Shown: positions 1 through 8,856, counted from the stretch's first letter. The stretch: 35,455 bases of DNA from Flavobacteriaceae bacterium (GCA_028825365.1 JAPKAF010000012.1:1-35455); one strand, 5' to 3'. Numbers and translations: made by a program. The notes: generated from the letters alone by a model not told the origin.

Positions 1-27
1 ATGGAAAGAGAAATTTGTAAAATACTA

Positions 28-1854
28 TCATTCATTAATAGTTTGCATTTCAACTAAGTTGTGATATAGCCCTCTTAGTTTCATTAAATCATTATGATTG
101 CCTTTTTCCATTATGGACCCTTTATCAAGTACAATAATATAATCGGCGTTTTTGATAGTCGAAAGTCTATGAGCTATAACAATTGATGTCCTATTTCTCA
201 TCATCTTTTCTAAAGCATCTTGTACAAGTTTTTCACTTTCTGTATCTAAAGCAGATGTAGCTTCATCTAGAACCATAATAGGAGGGTTTTTTAATACTGC
301 CCTAGCAATACTGATTCTTTGTTTTTGACCACCTGACAACTTGTTTCCTGAATCTCCAACATTATGGTATATACCTTGCTCTAAGTCTTTAACAAACTCC
401 CATGCATTTGCGATTTTTAAAGCATTAATTACTTCTTCATCTGTAGCATTGTTTTTCGCTACAATTAAATTATTTTTAATAGTGTCATTGAATAATATTG
501 AGTCTTGAGTTACTAAGCCTATTAGATTTCTTAGACTCTTTTTTGTAACATTTTTAATATTTATATTGTCAATAGAAATCTCACCTAGATTAATGTCATA
601 GAATCTATTTACTAAGTTAGCTATAGTAGACTTACCGCTTCCAGATTGACCAACTAAAGCTAGTGTTTTACCTTTTTCTAATTCAAAACTAAATTCTTTA
701 ATTACTTTATCAGTCTTGTAGCTAAAACTTATGTTATTAAATTGTATTGATTTGTCAAATTGTGAAATAACCTTATTGTTTTTGGGATCACTTACAATTG
801 ATTTATTCTCTAAAATCTGAATTACTCTTTCTGCAGCTGCATTGCCTTTTCTAACCTTGTAACTTGCTTTACTAATTGCTTTAAATGGAGTTAGGATATT
901 ATAGGCTAATCCTAAAAAAACCATAAAGGAACTCGGATCTAATGTTTTATCCTCCAAAACCATCTGACCTCCATACCAAAGTAAAACAGTTATTGAACAA
1001 ATACCTAAAAACTCACTAATTGGTCCAGCAAGATTTGTCCTGTTTAGTAAGCTATTTGAGTAATTATAATATTTTTTTGTTGAGTTATTAAACTTCTGTT
1101 TAAATAAATTTTCAGAAGTAAAACTTTTTATGATTTTCAAACCATTTAAAGTTTCATCAACAAGAGATAAAAATAGCCCTTGTTCTTTTTGAACTTTATT
1201 TGATTTTTTCTTTAAGGATTTACCAATAAATGATATAATTAGTCCAGAAATAGGAATGAATATAAATACAAAAATCGCAAGTTTACTATTGATAAGGAGC
1301 ATGGATATCAAAGTAAAAAGTATCATTAAAGGTTCTTTTACAATTAATTCTAATATTCCTAAAAAAGATACTTGAAGTTCGATAACATCTGATGATATTC
1401 TTGATAAGATATCTCCTTTTCTTTTTTCTGAGTAATAAGAAACTGAAAGCTCTGTAATCTTATCATACAAATCATTTCTAACATCCTTAATAACTCCGTT
1501 TCTGAGATATGTAATAAAAAACAAAGACAAATAATTAAATATATTTTTTAATAAAAATGTAATTACAATAATTAATATCATAAAAATTAAGACATCATTA
1601 CTGCCTTCATTTTTTTTCATTGTAACATAGAAATTTAGATAATCTTCTCCATAAGAAACTAAATCTACAAATCCACTCCATACAGGAGCTTCTTGTAAAG
1701 TTTTTGTTTGATTAAAGAGCACCTTTAACATTGGAAATAAAGAGATCATGGATAACGTACCAAAAAAAGCATAAAAAATATTAGAGATAATATTTAGTAT
1801 AGCAAAATGCTTATATGGTATTGCATATTTTAGTATTTTTTTAAAATATTCCAT
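28..1854 (-). CDS. ABC exporter, fused permease and ATPase (MsbA-like)
   Basis: A 608-residue half-transporter that should work as a homodimer in the inner membrane. The first ~330 residues carry about six hydrophobic segments (type-1 exporter fold). The ATPase domain follows from about residue 360: Walker A GQSGSGKST with the lysine at residue 408, signature LSGGQKQR near 507, Walker B and D-loop LDEATSALD near 528, and an H-loop histidine in IAHRLST. Length and layout are typical of the MsbA/lipid-exporter and multidrug-exporter branch; the sequence alone does not identify the substrate. It is the last gene of a four-gene minus-strand operon, and its ATG overlaps the stop of the phosphosugar mutase by one base. 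The upstream glycosyltransferase and sugar mutase make export of a lipid-linked or envelope molecule a reasonable inference, not a demonstrated role. Confidence 0.93.
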   Translation of the reverse strand: MEYFKKILKYAIPYKHFAILNIISNIFYAFFGTLSMISLFPMLKVLFNQTKTLQEAPVWSGFVDLVSYGEDYLNFYVTMKKNEGSNDVLIFMILIIVITFLLKNIFNYLSLFFITYLRNGVIKDVRNDLYDKITELSVSYYSEKRKGDILSRISSDVIELQVSFLGILELIVKEPLMILFTLISMLLINSKLAIFVFIFIPISGLIISFIGKSLKKKSNKVQKEQGLFLSLVDETLNGLKIIKSFTSENLFKQKFNNSTKKYYNYSNSLLNRTNLAGPISEFLGICSITVLLWYGGQMVLEDKTLDPSSFMVFLGLAYNILTPFKAISKASYKVRKGNAAAERVIQILENKSIVSDPKNNKVISQFDKSIQFNNISFSYKTDKVIKEFSFELEKGKTLALVGQSGSGKSTIANLVNRFYDINLGEISIDNINIKNVTKKSLRNLIGLVTQDSILFNDTIKNNLIVAKNNATDEEVINALKIANAWEFVKDLEQGIYHNVGDSGNKLSGGQKQRISIARAVLKNPPIMVLDEATSALDTESEKLVQDALEKMMRNRTSIVIAHRLSTIKNADYIIVLDKGSIMEKGNHNDLMKLRGLYHNLVEMQTINE

Positions 1855-3563
1855 TAATTTATCTTCAGATCTGAAATTATTCGATTAATCTTTAAATTTA
1901 GTTTGTGTTCGTGATCAGCATATTTTTCTTTCTTAATTACCTTTTCATTAACACTAATATAGAACTTAATTTTTGGTTCGGTTCCACTAGGTCTTAATGC
2001 TACTTTTGTACCATCGGCAGTTGTAAAAATTAAAACATTTGATTGTGGTAATAATATTTTTGTTTTTAAATTATCAATGGTGTTAATAGACTTGGAAGTT
2101 GAGTAGTCATCTATTTTAATAATTTGTGACTTATCAATTTCTTTTGGAGAATGATTTCTGAAACTCTCCATGATACTATTTATTTCTTTATTACCGTTAA
2201 TTCCTTTTTTTGTCAATGAAACTAGTTTTTCCCTAAAAATACCGTGTTTCATATGTATGTCTTGCAGTTTTGAATACATGCTGTCTCCTTTGCTTTTTAA
2301 TTGTGCTGCGATTTCACAAGCTAGTAGAGTGGAGGTAATTGCATCTTTATCTCTTACAAAGTCACCTACCATAAAACCAAAACTTTCTTCTCCACCTCCA
2401 ATAAAATCTAATTCTGGATGATCTTTAATCATTTTAGCTATCCATTTAAAGCCTGTGAGTCCTAATTTACATTCAATATTATAATAGTTTGATATTTTAT
2501 TAATCAACGGAGTAGATACTATTGTAGAACCTATAAATTGATTGCCGTTTAATTTATTTTCGTTTTTCCATTTTTCACACAAGTACTCTAATAGTATGGC
2601 CATAACTTCATTACCATTTAATAGCACCAGGTCATTGTTTTTATCTCGAACTGCTATTCCAAGCCTATCTCCATCTGGATCTGTACCTATGACAATATCT
2701 GCTTTATGTTTGTAGCCTAGCTTAAGCGCCATATCTAAAGCTTCAGTTTCCTCGGGATTTGGAGATGTTACAGTCGGAAAATCTCCATCAGGGACCCTTT
2801 GTTCCTCTACTATAAATACATTATTGAATCCGGCTTTTTGCAAGACATCTGGCATTAAAGTTATTGATGTTCCATGCAATGAAGTAAATACTATATTTAG
2901 TTTATTTTTTATATCATTATTATCAGATAACTTACCACTTTGAATACTATTTTCAATAAATGCATCATCAACTTCTTTATCAATATATTTTATTAAATCA
3001 CTATTTGATTTGAAATTTATTTCCCTGTAATTAAGTTTATTAATTTCCTCTATTATATTTTTATCTTCAGGCGGTACAATTTGACCTCCATCTTCCCAAT
3101 AGACTTTATACCCATTATATTCAGGTGGGTTATGAGAAGCTGTTAAAACAATTCCACATTTACAGCTTAAATATTTTAATGCAAAAGATAATTCAGGAGT
3201 AGGTCTTAAATCACTAAATAAATATACTTTAATGTTATTAGCAGAAAAAACATCCGCAACAACTTTAGCTAATTCTTTGCTGTTATGCCTACAATCATAA
3301 GCAATAACTACTGAAATATTGTTTTTAAATATTTTGGTTAAGTAATTGCTAATCCCTTGCGTATTTTTACCTAATGTGTATTTATTTATCCTGTTAGTGC
3401 CAGGTCCCATTAGGCCTCTCATTCCTCCAGTTCCAAATTCTAAGTTTTTATAAAAACTATCCTCTAGTTGATCTTTATCCTCAATTAAGGATTTAGTTGC
3501 TTTAATAGTAACTTCATCAAAGGGTGGCTCTAACCATTCTTGAAATCTTTCTTTATAATTCAT
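1854..3563 (-). CDS. Phosphoglucomutase/phosphomannomutase family (phospho-sugar mutase)
   Basis: A 569-residue alpha-D-phosphohexomutase that interconverts hexose 1- and 6-phosphates. All four family landmarks are visible: the phosphoserine loop TASHNPPEYNG (Ser143), the metal loop GTDPDGDRLG (Asp295, Asp297, Asp299), the sugar-specificity loop GGGEESFG (about 389-396), and the C-terminal phosphate-binding loop RPSGTEPKIKFY. The length fits the long PGM2-like bacterial group, which mostly handles glucose 1-phosphate, but mannose or deoxyribose phosphate substrates cannot be excluded. It lies 68 bases after the glycosyltransferase and overlaps the ABC exporter start by one base, so it is probably co-transcribed with both. 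It likely supplies sugar 1-phosphate for envelope sugar nucleotides or for central metabolism. Confidence 0.94.
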   Translation of the reverse strand: MNYKERFQEWLEPPFDEVTIKATKSLIEDKDQLEDSFYKNLEFGTGGMRGLMGPGTNRINKYTLGKNTQGISNYLTKIFKNNISVVIAYDCRHNSKELAKVVADVFSANNIKVYLFSDLRPTPELSFALKYLSCKCGIVLTASHNPPEYNGYKVYWEDGGQIVPPEDKNIIEEINKLNYREINFKSNSDLIKYIDKEVDDAFIENSIQSGKLSDNNDIKNKLNIVFTSLHGTSITLMPDVLQKAGFNNVFIVEEQRVPDGDFPTVTSPNPEETEALDMALKLGYKHKADIVIGTDPDGDRLGIAVRDKNNDLVLLNGNEVMAILLEYLCEKWKNENKLNGNQFIGSTIVSTPLINKISNYYNIECKLGLTGFKWIAKMIKDHPELDFIGGGEESFGFMVGDFVRDKDAITSTLLACEIAAQLKSKGDSMYSKLQDIHMKHGIFREKLVSLTKKGINGNKEINSIMESFRNHSPKEIDKSQIIKIDDYSTSKSINTIDNLKTKILLPQSNVLIFTTADGTKVALRPSGTEPKIKFYISVNEKVIKKEKYADHEHKLNLKINRIISDLKIN

Positions 3564-3631
3564 TATTTACAGAGTATATTTTTTATAAAATTAGTTAACT
3601 GAGATTATTTAAATGTAAAAATGTTATTAAA

Positions 3632-4579
3632 CTAATTTTCAATAGTAGTATCGATATTGTAATGTTTTTTACTTTGATTATTTCTAGTCATCATTTCGCC
3701 TAAAAAACCAGCAACAAAAAACTGACTTCCAAGAATCATTGTTGTTAAGCTTATGAAAAATTCTGGTCTTTCAGTTATTAATCTACCGCTAGGGTTGAAA
3801 TATACTTTATCAATTCCTAAGTACGCTGCAAATGCAAACCCTATCATTAACATTAAAGCCCCTATGGTTCCAAAAAAGTGCATTGGTCTTTTACCAAACC
3901 TTGACAAAAACCATATTGTCACAAGATCTAAAAAACCGTGAGTAAATCTATTCATACCGAATTTTGTTTGACCATATTTTCTAGGTCTATGTTTAATAAT
4001 TTTTTCTTCAATTTTAGTATACCCTTCATTGCTAGCTAGTATGGGTATGTATCTGTGCATTTCCCCATATACATTGATGTTTTTTACGACTTCATTTTTA
4101 TAAGCCTTTAAACCACAATTAAAATCGTTTAATTTTATGCCAGAAGTAAGTCTAGCGCAAAGATTAAAAATTTTAGATGGGAGATTCTTTGTTAATACTG
4201 GGTCGAATCTTTTTTTCTTCCAGCCAGAAACTATGTCAAGATTCTTTTCTGTAATTAAATTATACATTTCTGGTATTTCTTCAGGATCGTCTTGTAAATC
4301 CGCATCCATAGTAAAAACTACTTTTCCCTTAGCAATATTAAATCCAGCGTGTAGTGCTTGCGATTTTCCGTAGTTTTTTAAAAACTTTATCCCTTTAAAT
4401 GATTTATTATTAAGACATATACTTTTAATTATATCCCATGAATTATCATCACTCCCATCATCAATATATATAGTTTCATATTTAAATGAACTTTTTCTCA
4501 TAACTGAATCTATCTTAAGACTTAGTTCTTTTAAAGATTCACTTTCATTTAATAATGGGATTACAATAGATATGTCCAT
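3632..4579 (-). CDS. Glycosyltransferase family 2 (DPM1/DPG synthase-like)
   Basis: A 315-residue membrane-anchored GT2 enzyme, probably transferring a sugar from a nucleotide sugar to a polyprenyl phosphate. The N-terminal GT-A domain starts with the strand DISIVIPLLNE, carries YIDDGSDDNSW near residue 40, and has the metal-binding DADLQDDPEEI near residue 92. Two hydrophobic helices at roughly 232-257 and 272-296 form the C-terminal anchor, as in bacterial dolichol-phosphate-mannose-synthase-like and GtrB-like proteins. Its ATG overlaps the stop of the upstream DUF4199 membrane protein by one base (translational coupling). The donor sugar is not determined from the sequence. Confidence 0.93.
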   Translation of the reverse strand: MDISIVIPLLNESESLKELSLKIDSVMRKSSFKYETIYIDDGSDDNSWDIIKSICLNNKSFKGIKFLKNYGKSQALHAGFNIAKGKVVFTMDADLQDDPEEIPEMYNLITEKNLDIVSGWKKKRFDPVLTKNLPSKIFNLCARLTSGIKLNDFNCGLKAYKNEVVKNINVYGEMHRYIPILASNEGYTKIEEKIIKHRPRKYGQTKFGMNRFTHGFLDLVTIWFLSRFGKRPMHFFGTIGALMLMIGFAFAAYLGIDKVYFNPSGRLITERPEFFISLTTMILGSQFFVAGFLGEMMTRNNQSKKHYNIDTTIEN

Positions 4580-5103
4580 TAAGCCTCTGTTTTATCTCTT
4601 TTAAATATCAATGAAGTTAAAAGACCTATGAGTGAAAAGAATACAAGGTTTCCAACATATTGCATAGCTATAGAAGATAAAGAAAAATTACTCTTTTTTG
4701 AGGCTTCGTCCATGCTTAATGCGATCATATCACTTGACAATCCGAAACCTTCTAGCATTTCTTTTGTCATTATGAGCATTTCTTCGTCTAAAACTTTTGC
4801 AGCTTCAGGATCTATTATTACAAATACTAAAACTGTGGTTAAATTCCCTAACAAATATCCTACAGCAATAGCAATAAAATAAGATGTGAAGGCTTGTTTA
4901 AAAGAAGCGCCATTATTGATTTTTCTAGATTGAATTGTAGAGTAAATCCCTGCACAAACAACAATTATAAAAAAAAACCCTCCAAACATTGGGTTTAGAA
5001 ATAATTTAAAATCTATAGCATAGACCAATATTGTTGATAATGCTAGTATACCACCTAATTTATACCCTATTTCTATTGATAGATTTTTCATGTTAGTTTC
5101 CAT
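4579..5103 (-). CDS. DUF4199 family integral membrane protein
   Basis: A 174-residue protein with four hydrophobic segments (around residues 12-30, 36-54, 73-97 and 144-166) separated by a polar, acidic stretch near 100-135. The pattern and sequence resemble DUF4199, a Bacteroidetes-enriched membrane family of unknown function. It is the first gene of the minus-strand operon and is coupled by a one-base overlap to the GT2 glycosyltransferase. That pairing suggests a helper role in the same envelope pathway, which is inference. A TATATTTG box lies 22 bases upstream of the start. No catalytic motif is visible. Confidence 0.85.
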   Translation of the reverse strand: METNMKNLSIEIGYKLGGILALSTILVYAIDFKLFLNPMFGGFFFIIVVCAGIYSTIQSRKINNGASFKQAFTSYFIAIAVGYLLGNLTTVLVFVIIDPEAAKVLDEEMLIMTKEMLEGFGLSSDMIALSMDEASKKSNFSLSSIAMQYVGNLVFFSLIGLLTSLIFKRDKTEA

Positions 5104-5125
5104 ACTTTTAATTTATTATTAAAAA

Positions 5126-5133
5126 CAAATATA
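5126..5133 (-). promoter_or_regulatory. Candidate -7 box of the DUF4199 operon
   Basis: The minus strand reads TATATTTG here, a perfect TAnnTTTG Bacteroidetes -7 element, 22 bases before the DUF4199 ATG. I do not see a good TTTG/TTG -33 partner at the usual spacing, so only the -7 part is well supported. Confidence 0.5.
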
Positions 5134-5172
5134 ACAAAAGCAATTTCTTCTGTAAATAAACTTAACATTATA

Positions 5173-5203
5173 TTGTTATATATTAAAAAAATATCTAGAT
5201 TTG
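5173..5203 (+). promoter_or_regulatory. Bacteroidetes-type promoter of rpmE2
   Basis: TTG at 5173-5175 is followed after 20 bases by TAGATTTG at 5196-5203, matching the TTTG / TAnnTTTG consensus of the Bacteroidetes primary sigma factor. The predicted leader to the L31 ATG is about 20 bases and A-rich, with no Shine-Dalgarno sequence. Confidence 0.65.
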
Positions 5204-5229
5204 CACCTCAAAATTAAAAACATTTAACG

Positions 5230-5481
5230 ATGAAAAAAGACACTCATCCTAAGGATTATAGATTAGTAGCATTCAAAGATATGTCAAACGATGATGTATT
5301 TTTAACTAAATCAACTGCTAACACAAGTGAAACAATTGAACACGAAGGTGTTGAGTATCCATTAGTTAAAATGGAGATTTCAAGAACTTCTCATCCATAC
5401 TACACTGGTAAATCTAAATTAGTAGATACTGCTGGTAGAATTGATAAATTTAAGACCAAATACTCTAAGTTTAAGAAGTAA
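5230..5481 (+). CDS. rpmE2: 50S ribosomal protein L31, type B
   Basis: An 83-residue bL31 of the B type. It begins MKKDTHPKDYR and contains the family segments EGVEYPLVKMEISRTSHPYYTG and TAGRIDKFKTKY. There are no cysteines, so this is the zinc-independent form; the zinc-ribbon type A is not seen in the window. It has its own promoter (5173-5203) and a strong hairpin terminator (5508-5539), so it appears to be mainly monocistronic, ahead of the GlmU-like gene. The start is the only sensible ATG and sits in an A-rich leader. Confidence 0.97.
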   Translation: MKKDTHPKDYRLVAFKDMSNDDVFLTKSTANTSETIEHEGVEYPLVKMEISRTSHPYYTGKSKLVDTAGRIDKFKTKYSKFKK

Positions 5482-5507
5482 ACATACTTTAAATTTTTAT
5501 TTTATTA

Positions 5508-5539
5508 AAGTCTTTCATCTTTTTGAAAGGCTTTTTTTT
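5508..5539 (+). terminator. Rho-independent terminator after rpmE2
   Basis: AAGTCTTTCA (5508-5517) pairs over ten positions, including one G-T pair, with TGAAAGGCTT (5524-5533) around a 6-base loop, and a run of T follows to 5539. Confidence 0.85.
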
Positions 5540-5561
5540 ATTTTTACATAAAAGATAACCC

Positions 5562-6740
5562 ATGAATTATATATTATTTGATGGACCTAGTAGAAATAAT
5601 TTACTTCCACTAACCTATACAAGACCCGTTGCAGAGATTAGAGTAGGGGTATTAACAATTCGAGAGAAATGGGAGACTTTTTTGCATTCAACTATTACTT
5701 CAATTACTGAAGATTATCTTTCTGATAAGTTTCCAATGGTAGAGTTTGAGGAAAATATTTTCATTAATGCTTCTTTTTTGCCAAACCCAGAGCTAGTTAA
5801 ATTAATATCTAACTTAAAACCTAATGAGTCAATTAATTCAGGTGATAATTTAATTGCTTTTTATTCAAATCAAAGTCAAGAAGAAATTGATTTAGACTCT
5901 TTTACAAAAATAGATTTCACGACTTCGTTAATGCAAATAACTTGTTTGACAGATATATTTAAAATTAATTCCTTAGCCATTAAAGCTGATTATGATTTGA
6001 TTACTAATAACAGGGTTTCATCAAAGATATCTAGTACTAATAATTTAATTCACCCTGAAAATATTTTTATAGAAGATGGTGTTAGTATGGAGTTTGTTAC
6101 TTTAAATGCAACTGATGGACCAATTTATATAGCTAAAGACTGCGAGATTATGGAAGGTTCATTAATTAGAGGCCCCTTTGCGTTATGTGAAAACTCAATA
6201 TTAAAGCTTGGGTCTAAGATTTATGGAGGGACAACTATTGGTCCTTATTGCAAAATAGGAGGTGAAGTTACTAATTCTGTTGTTTTTGGTTATAGCAATA
6301 AAGGGCATGATGGTTATTTAGGTAATTCTTTGATAGGGGAGTGGTGTAATTTAGGAGCTGACACAAACACATCTAATTTAAAAAACAATTATGCAGATGT
6401 TAAGATATGGAATTATGAAGAGGACAAATTTTTAACAACAGGAGAACAGTTTTGTGGACTTATAATGGGAGATCACAGTAAAAGTGCTATAAACACAATG
6501 TTTAATACTGGAACCATAGTAGGCGTTTGTTCTAATATTTTTGGTTCTGGTTTTCCAAGAAATTTTATACCAAGTTTTTCTTGGGGTGGAAATAAGGGTT
6601 TTGCTGAATATAATATTGATAAGGTTTTTGAGGTTAACTCAAAAGTTATGAAGAGAAAAAAATGTATTTTTTCTGAAAAAGATAAAGCAATTTTAACTCA
6701 TTTAAAAACTATTACTAGTGCTTATCGATCTAATTTTTAG
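5562..6740 (+). CDS. GlmU-like putative sugar nucleotidyltransferase with left-handed beta-helix
   Basis: A 392-residue protein with an N-terminal nucleotidyltransferase-like region (about 1-190) and a C-terminal hexapeptide-repeat (left-handed beta-helix) region (about 195-350), where the turn pattern is seen in stretches such as IYIAKDCEIMEGSLIRGP and KIYGGTTIGPYCKIGG. The start MNYILFDGPSRNNLLPLTYT with TRPVAEIRVG matches the Bacteroidetes 'GlmU family' proteins. It lacks the canonical GlmU loop of the LAAGxGTRM type, so the substrate cannot be taken to be GlcNAc-1-phosphate. The helix part has KGHDGYLGNSLIGEWCNLGA, resembling the acyltransferase-type surface. It follows rpmE2 and ends in an 11-base convergent overlap with the solute-binding protein gene. 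The exact reaction is unknown. Confidence 0.85.
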   Translation: MNYILFDGPSRNNLLPLTYTRPVAEIRVGVLTIREKWETFLHSTITSITEDYLSDKFPMVEFEENIFINASFLPNPELVKLISNLKPNESINSGDNLIAFYSNQSQEEIDLDSFTKIDFTTSLMQITCLTDIFKINSLAIKADYDLITNNRVSSKISSTNNLIHPENIFIEDGVSMEFVTLNATDGPIYIAKDCEIMEGSLIRGPFALCENSILKLGSKIYGGTTIGPYCKIGGEVTNSVVFGYSNKGHDGYLGNSLIGEWCNLGADTNTSNLKNNYADVKIWNYEEDKFLTTGEQFCGLIMGDHSKSAINTMFNTGTIVGVCSNIFGSGFPRNFIPSFSWGGNKGFAEYNIDKVFEVNSKVMKRKKCIFSEKDKAILTHLKTITSAYRSNF

Positions 6741-8334
6741 TAACCTTTCTTAAATCTAAAATATTTATTGGGTTAACTCCTAAACCTTTCACATTTTTAT
6801 GAGTAAACCTAATTACTTCGTCATAGTATAATGGTACAATAACGGATTCATCCATTATAATTGAATCCATTTTTCTATATAAAGATTCTTTTGTTTTTTG
6901 ATTTTTTTCACTCAATGACGATTCATATAAATTATCATAAGTATCATCTGAAAAATGAGTATAATTTGGGCCAGATGGTGCTAAATTTTTAGAATAATAT
7001 AGGGATAAGTAATTTTGCGCATCTGGATAATCTGCAACCCAGCTAGCTCTGAAAAAATCTAATTTTCCATTAGCTTTAGCTTCTTTTAAGGAGGAAGCGG
7101 GTATTACATCAACAATAATATTAACTCCTATTTTTTCAATTTCTTTTTGAATAAATTCACAAAAAACTAAATAATTACTTGTGGTTGTTAGTTTTATTGT
7201 TGGGTTTTTATCACCAGATTCACTTATGTATTGCTTAACTAATTCTCTAGCTAACTCTTGGTTATACTCATAATAAACTTCAGTAGAGTAACCAGGCAAC
7301 CCATTTGGTATAAAACCAGTATTCGCATTTACACCTATTCCATTTCTTAGGAATTTGATCATTTTGTCTCTGTCAAAGCCAAGATTAATTGCTCGTCTTA
7401 TTAACTTAGAAGTAGCAATTGGATTTGAAGATTTGTTGTAAAATCCTAAATATTCTGTATTAAGATATGGTGCTCTAATAATATTGATTTTGTCTGAATA
7501 TTTATTAGATAATTCCCCTGCTCTATCTAAAAGCTCATCTTTATAAGATTCATCTAAACCTGAAATAAAATCTAAGTTTGATTGTATGAATTCTAAGAAC
7601 TCACTTTGTTTCTCAGGAATAAATGTTACTGAAACTGCTTCCAGATATGGAAGAGCACTTCCGCTTTCGTCTTTTTCAAAATAACTTTCATTTTTTCTAA
7701 GCACTAATTTTATATTCTCTTCCCATCTTTTAAATTTAAATGGTCCAGTACCTATTGGATTTCTTCTAAAGTCATTGCCATAGTGCTCAACAATTTCCTT
7801 AGGCACAACAGAGCAATACTTCATTGAAAGGATTCCTAAAAAGGCATTAAAGGGCTCTTTTAGCCTAATTTCAAAAACACTGTCATTTATCGCTTTATAA
7901 TCTTCAACTTTTTCTAGTACCCATGCCCCTGGAGAGGCTAATTTCTCGTCTAGAATTCTATCAAAACTATATGAAAAATCTTTAGCAATAACTTTTCTGT
8001 TATCGAACAAGTCATGATCATGAAATTTAATATTAGTATTTAAATTAAATGTATAAACTTTTCCGCTCTCAGAAATGTTCCAGTTTCTTGCTATCGAAGG
8101 AATGATCTTTAAGTCCTTGTCCATTTCAACAAGTCCATTGAATAATTGATTTACTACCCATATATCGGAATTATCTTTTGCGAAAGCTGGATCTAAAGAG
8201 CTGATGTTTTTGTGCTCATTATATCGAAAAACTAAGTGATCTTTATCGTCAGAAGTGTTATCACTACATGAAATTAGTATTAACAACATTATTATTGATA
8301 ATATTAATTCAATTTTAATGTTGATTTTAATCAT
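6730..8334 (-). CDS. ABC transporter solute-binding lipoprotein, peptide type (SBP family 5)
   Basis: A 534-residue extracytoplasmic peptide/nickel-type (DppA/OppA) solute-binding protein. The start I chose gives a lipoprotein signal with the lipobox LILISC and Cys23. A start 48 bases further upstream is open but would place a candidate promoter box (8365-8373) inside the gene. Family features include SLDPAFAKDNSDIWVVNQLF, the NPIGTGPFKFKRWEENIKL segment near residue 200, RRAINLGFDRDKM near 315, and the SWVADYPDAQNYLSLYYS segment near 435. No permease or ATPase genes lie nearby, so it is an orphan binding protein that may serve a distant transporter. It converges on and overlaps the GlmU-like gene by 11 bases. 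Confidence 0.92.
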   Translation of the reverse strand: MIKINIKIELILSIIMLLILISCSDNTSDDKDHLVFRYNEHKNISSLDPAFAKDNSDIWVVNQLFNGLVEMDKDLKIIPSIARNWNISESGKVYTFNLNTNIKFHDHDLFDNRKVIAKDFSYSFDRILDEKLASPGAWVLEKVEDYKAINDSVFEIRLKEPFNAFLGILSMKYCSVVPKEIVEHYGNDFRRNPIGTGPFKFKRWEENIKLVLRKNESYFEKDESGSALPYLEAVSVTFIPEKQSEFLEFIQSNLDFISGLDESYKDELLDRAGELSNKYSDKINIIRAPYLNTEYLGFYNKSSNPIATSKLIRRAINLGFDRDKMIKFLRNGIGVNANTGFIPNGLPGYSTEVYYEYNQELARELVKQYISESGDKNPTIKLTTTSNYLVFCEFIQKEIEKIGVNIIVDVIPASSLKEAKANGKLDFFRASWVADYPDAQNYLSLYYSKNLAPSGPNYTHFSDDTYDNLYESSLSEKNQKTKESLYRKMDSIIMDESVIVPLYYDEVIRFTHKNVKGLGVNPINILDLRKVTKN

Positions 8335-8364
8335 ATAATTTGAATTTGTAATTCCACAACTTTG

Positions 8365-8392
8365 CGAAAAGTAATAACTCATTCGACAACAA
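8365..8392 (-). promoter_or_regulatory. Candidate promoter of the solute-binding protein gene
   Basis: On the minus strand TTG (8390-8392) is followed after 16 bases by TACTTTTCG (8365-8373), a near match to TAnnTTTG. It lies about 30 bases upstream of the 8334 start and supports that shorter start. Confidence 0.4.
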
Positions 8393-8478
8393 TCTTAATT
8401 AATGATATACATTAGTTAAGTTAAAGTCTATAGATGTTTTAGATAATATAAGATTGAGTAAAAAATTCTAGAGTTTGT

Positions 8479-8763
8479 TTAAATTCTAATCCCAACAGGC
8501 AACATTTTTTTGTATTTCCTGTTTTTTCTAATGAATTTGGCAATTGTTGGTGCTGTTGGTACTACACTAATTTCCCTGTCTCTAATATCTTCAAGTACTA
8601 GAATAAGAAACTCTTCCGTAAAATTATCGTCACTAACTGATTCTGGAATTATAAGCTTCGTTAAAAAAATTTTTCTATCTTGGAGAGAGTATTCAATTAT
8701 AGCTAAATCATCATTTACCTGTAACTCATATTGTCTTAAAAAAGTATTGTCAATTAATGCCAT
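8479..8763 (-). CDS. Short GNAT-like N-acetyltransferase family protein
   Basis: A 94-residue protein resembling the short COG2388/YjdJ-type GNAT group. After the N-terminal part (NTFLRQYE, IEYSLQDRKIFLTKL), it ends with VVPTAPTIAKFIRKNRKYK and LLPVGI-like residues (MLPVGIRI), close to the family's usual 'P-x-C/x-x-x-x-F-R-K-N-x-x-Y' ending. The acetyl-CoA pyrophosphate-binding motif (R/Q-x-x-G-x-G/A) is not recognisable between the two halves, so true acetyltransferase activity is doubtful. It stands alone on the minus strand between the solute-binding protein gene and the divergent alpha/beta hydrolase. Confidence 0.7.
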   Translation of the reverse strand: MALIDNTFLRQYELQVNDDLAIIEYSLQDRKIFLTKLIIPESVSDDNFTEEFLILVLEDIRDREISVVPTAPTIAKFIRKNRKYKKMLPVGIRI

Positions 8764-8856
8764 TCAACATGATTTTATTAGTAAATATTATCAGAAATTA
8801 TTTATCAAAATTACAAAAAAAATATTCGATATTAGAATTTAATATATAATAAACTA

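Noticed and set aside
1-27. Possible start of another gene at the window edge
   Set aside because: Only 27 bases precede the ABC exporter stop; the plus-strand ATG frame at position 1 ends after 18 codons inside the exporter.
2170-4882. Several plus-strand frames of 60-85 residues antisense to the mutase, GT2 and DUF4199 genes
   Set aside because: They lie wholly inside well-supported genes and show no domain or promoter support.
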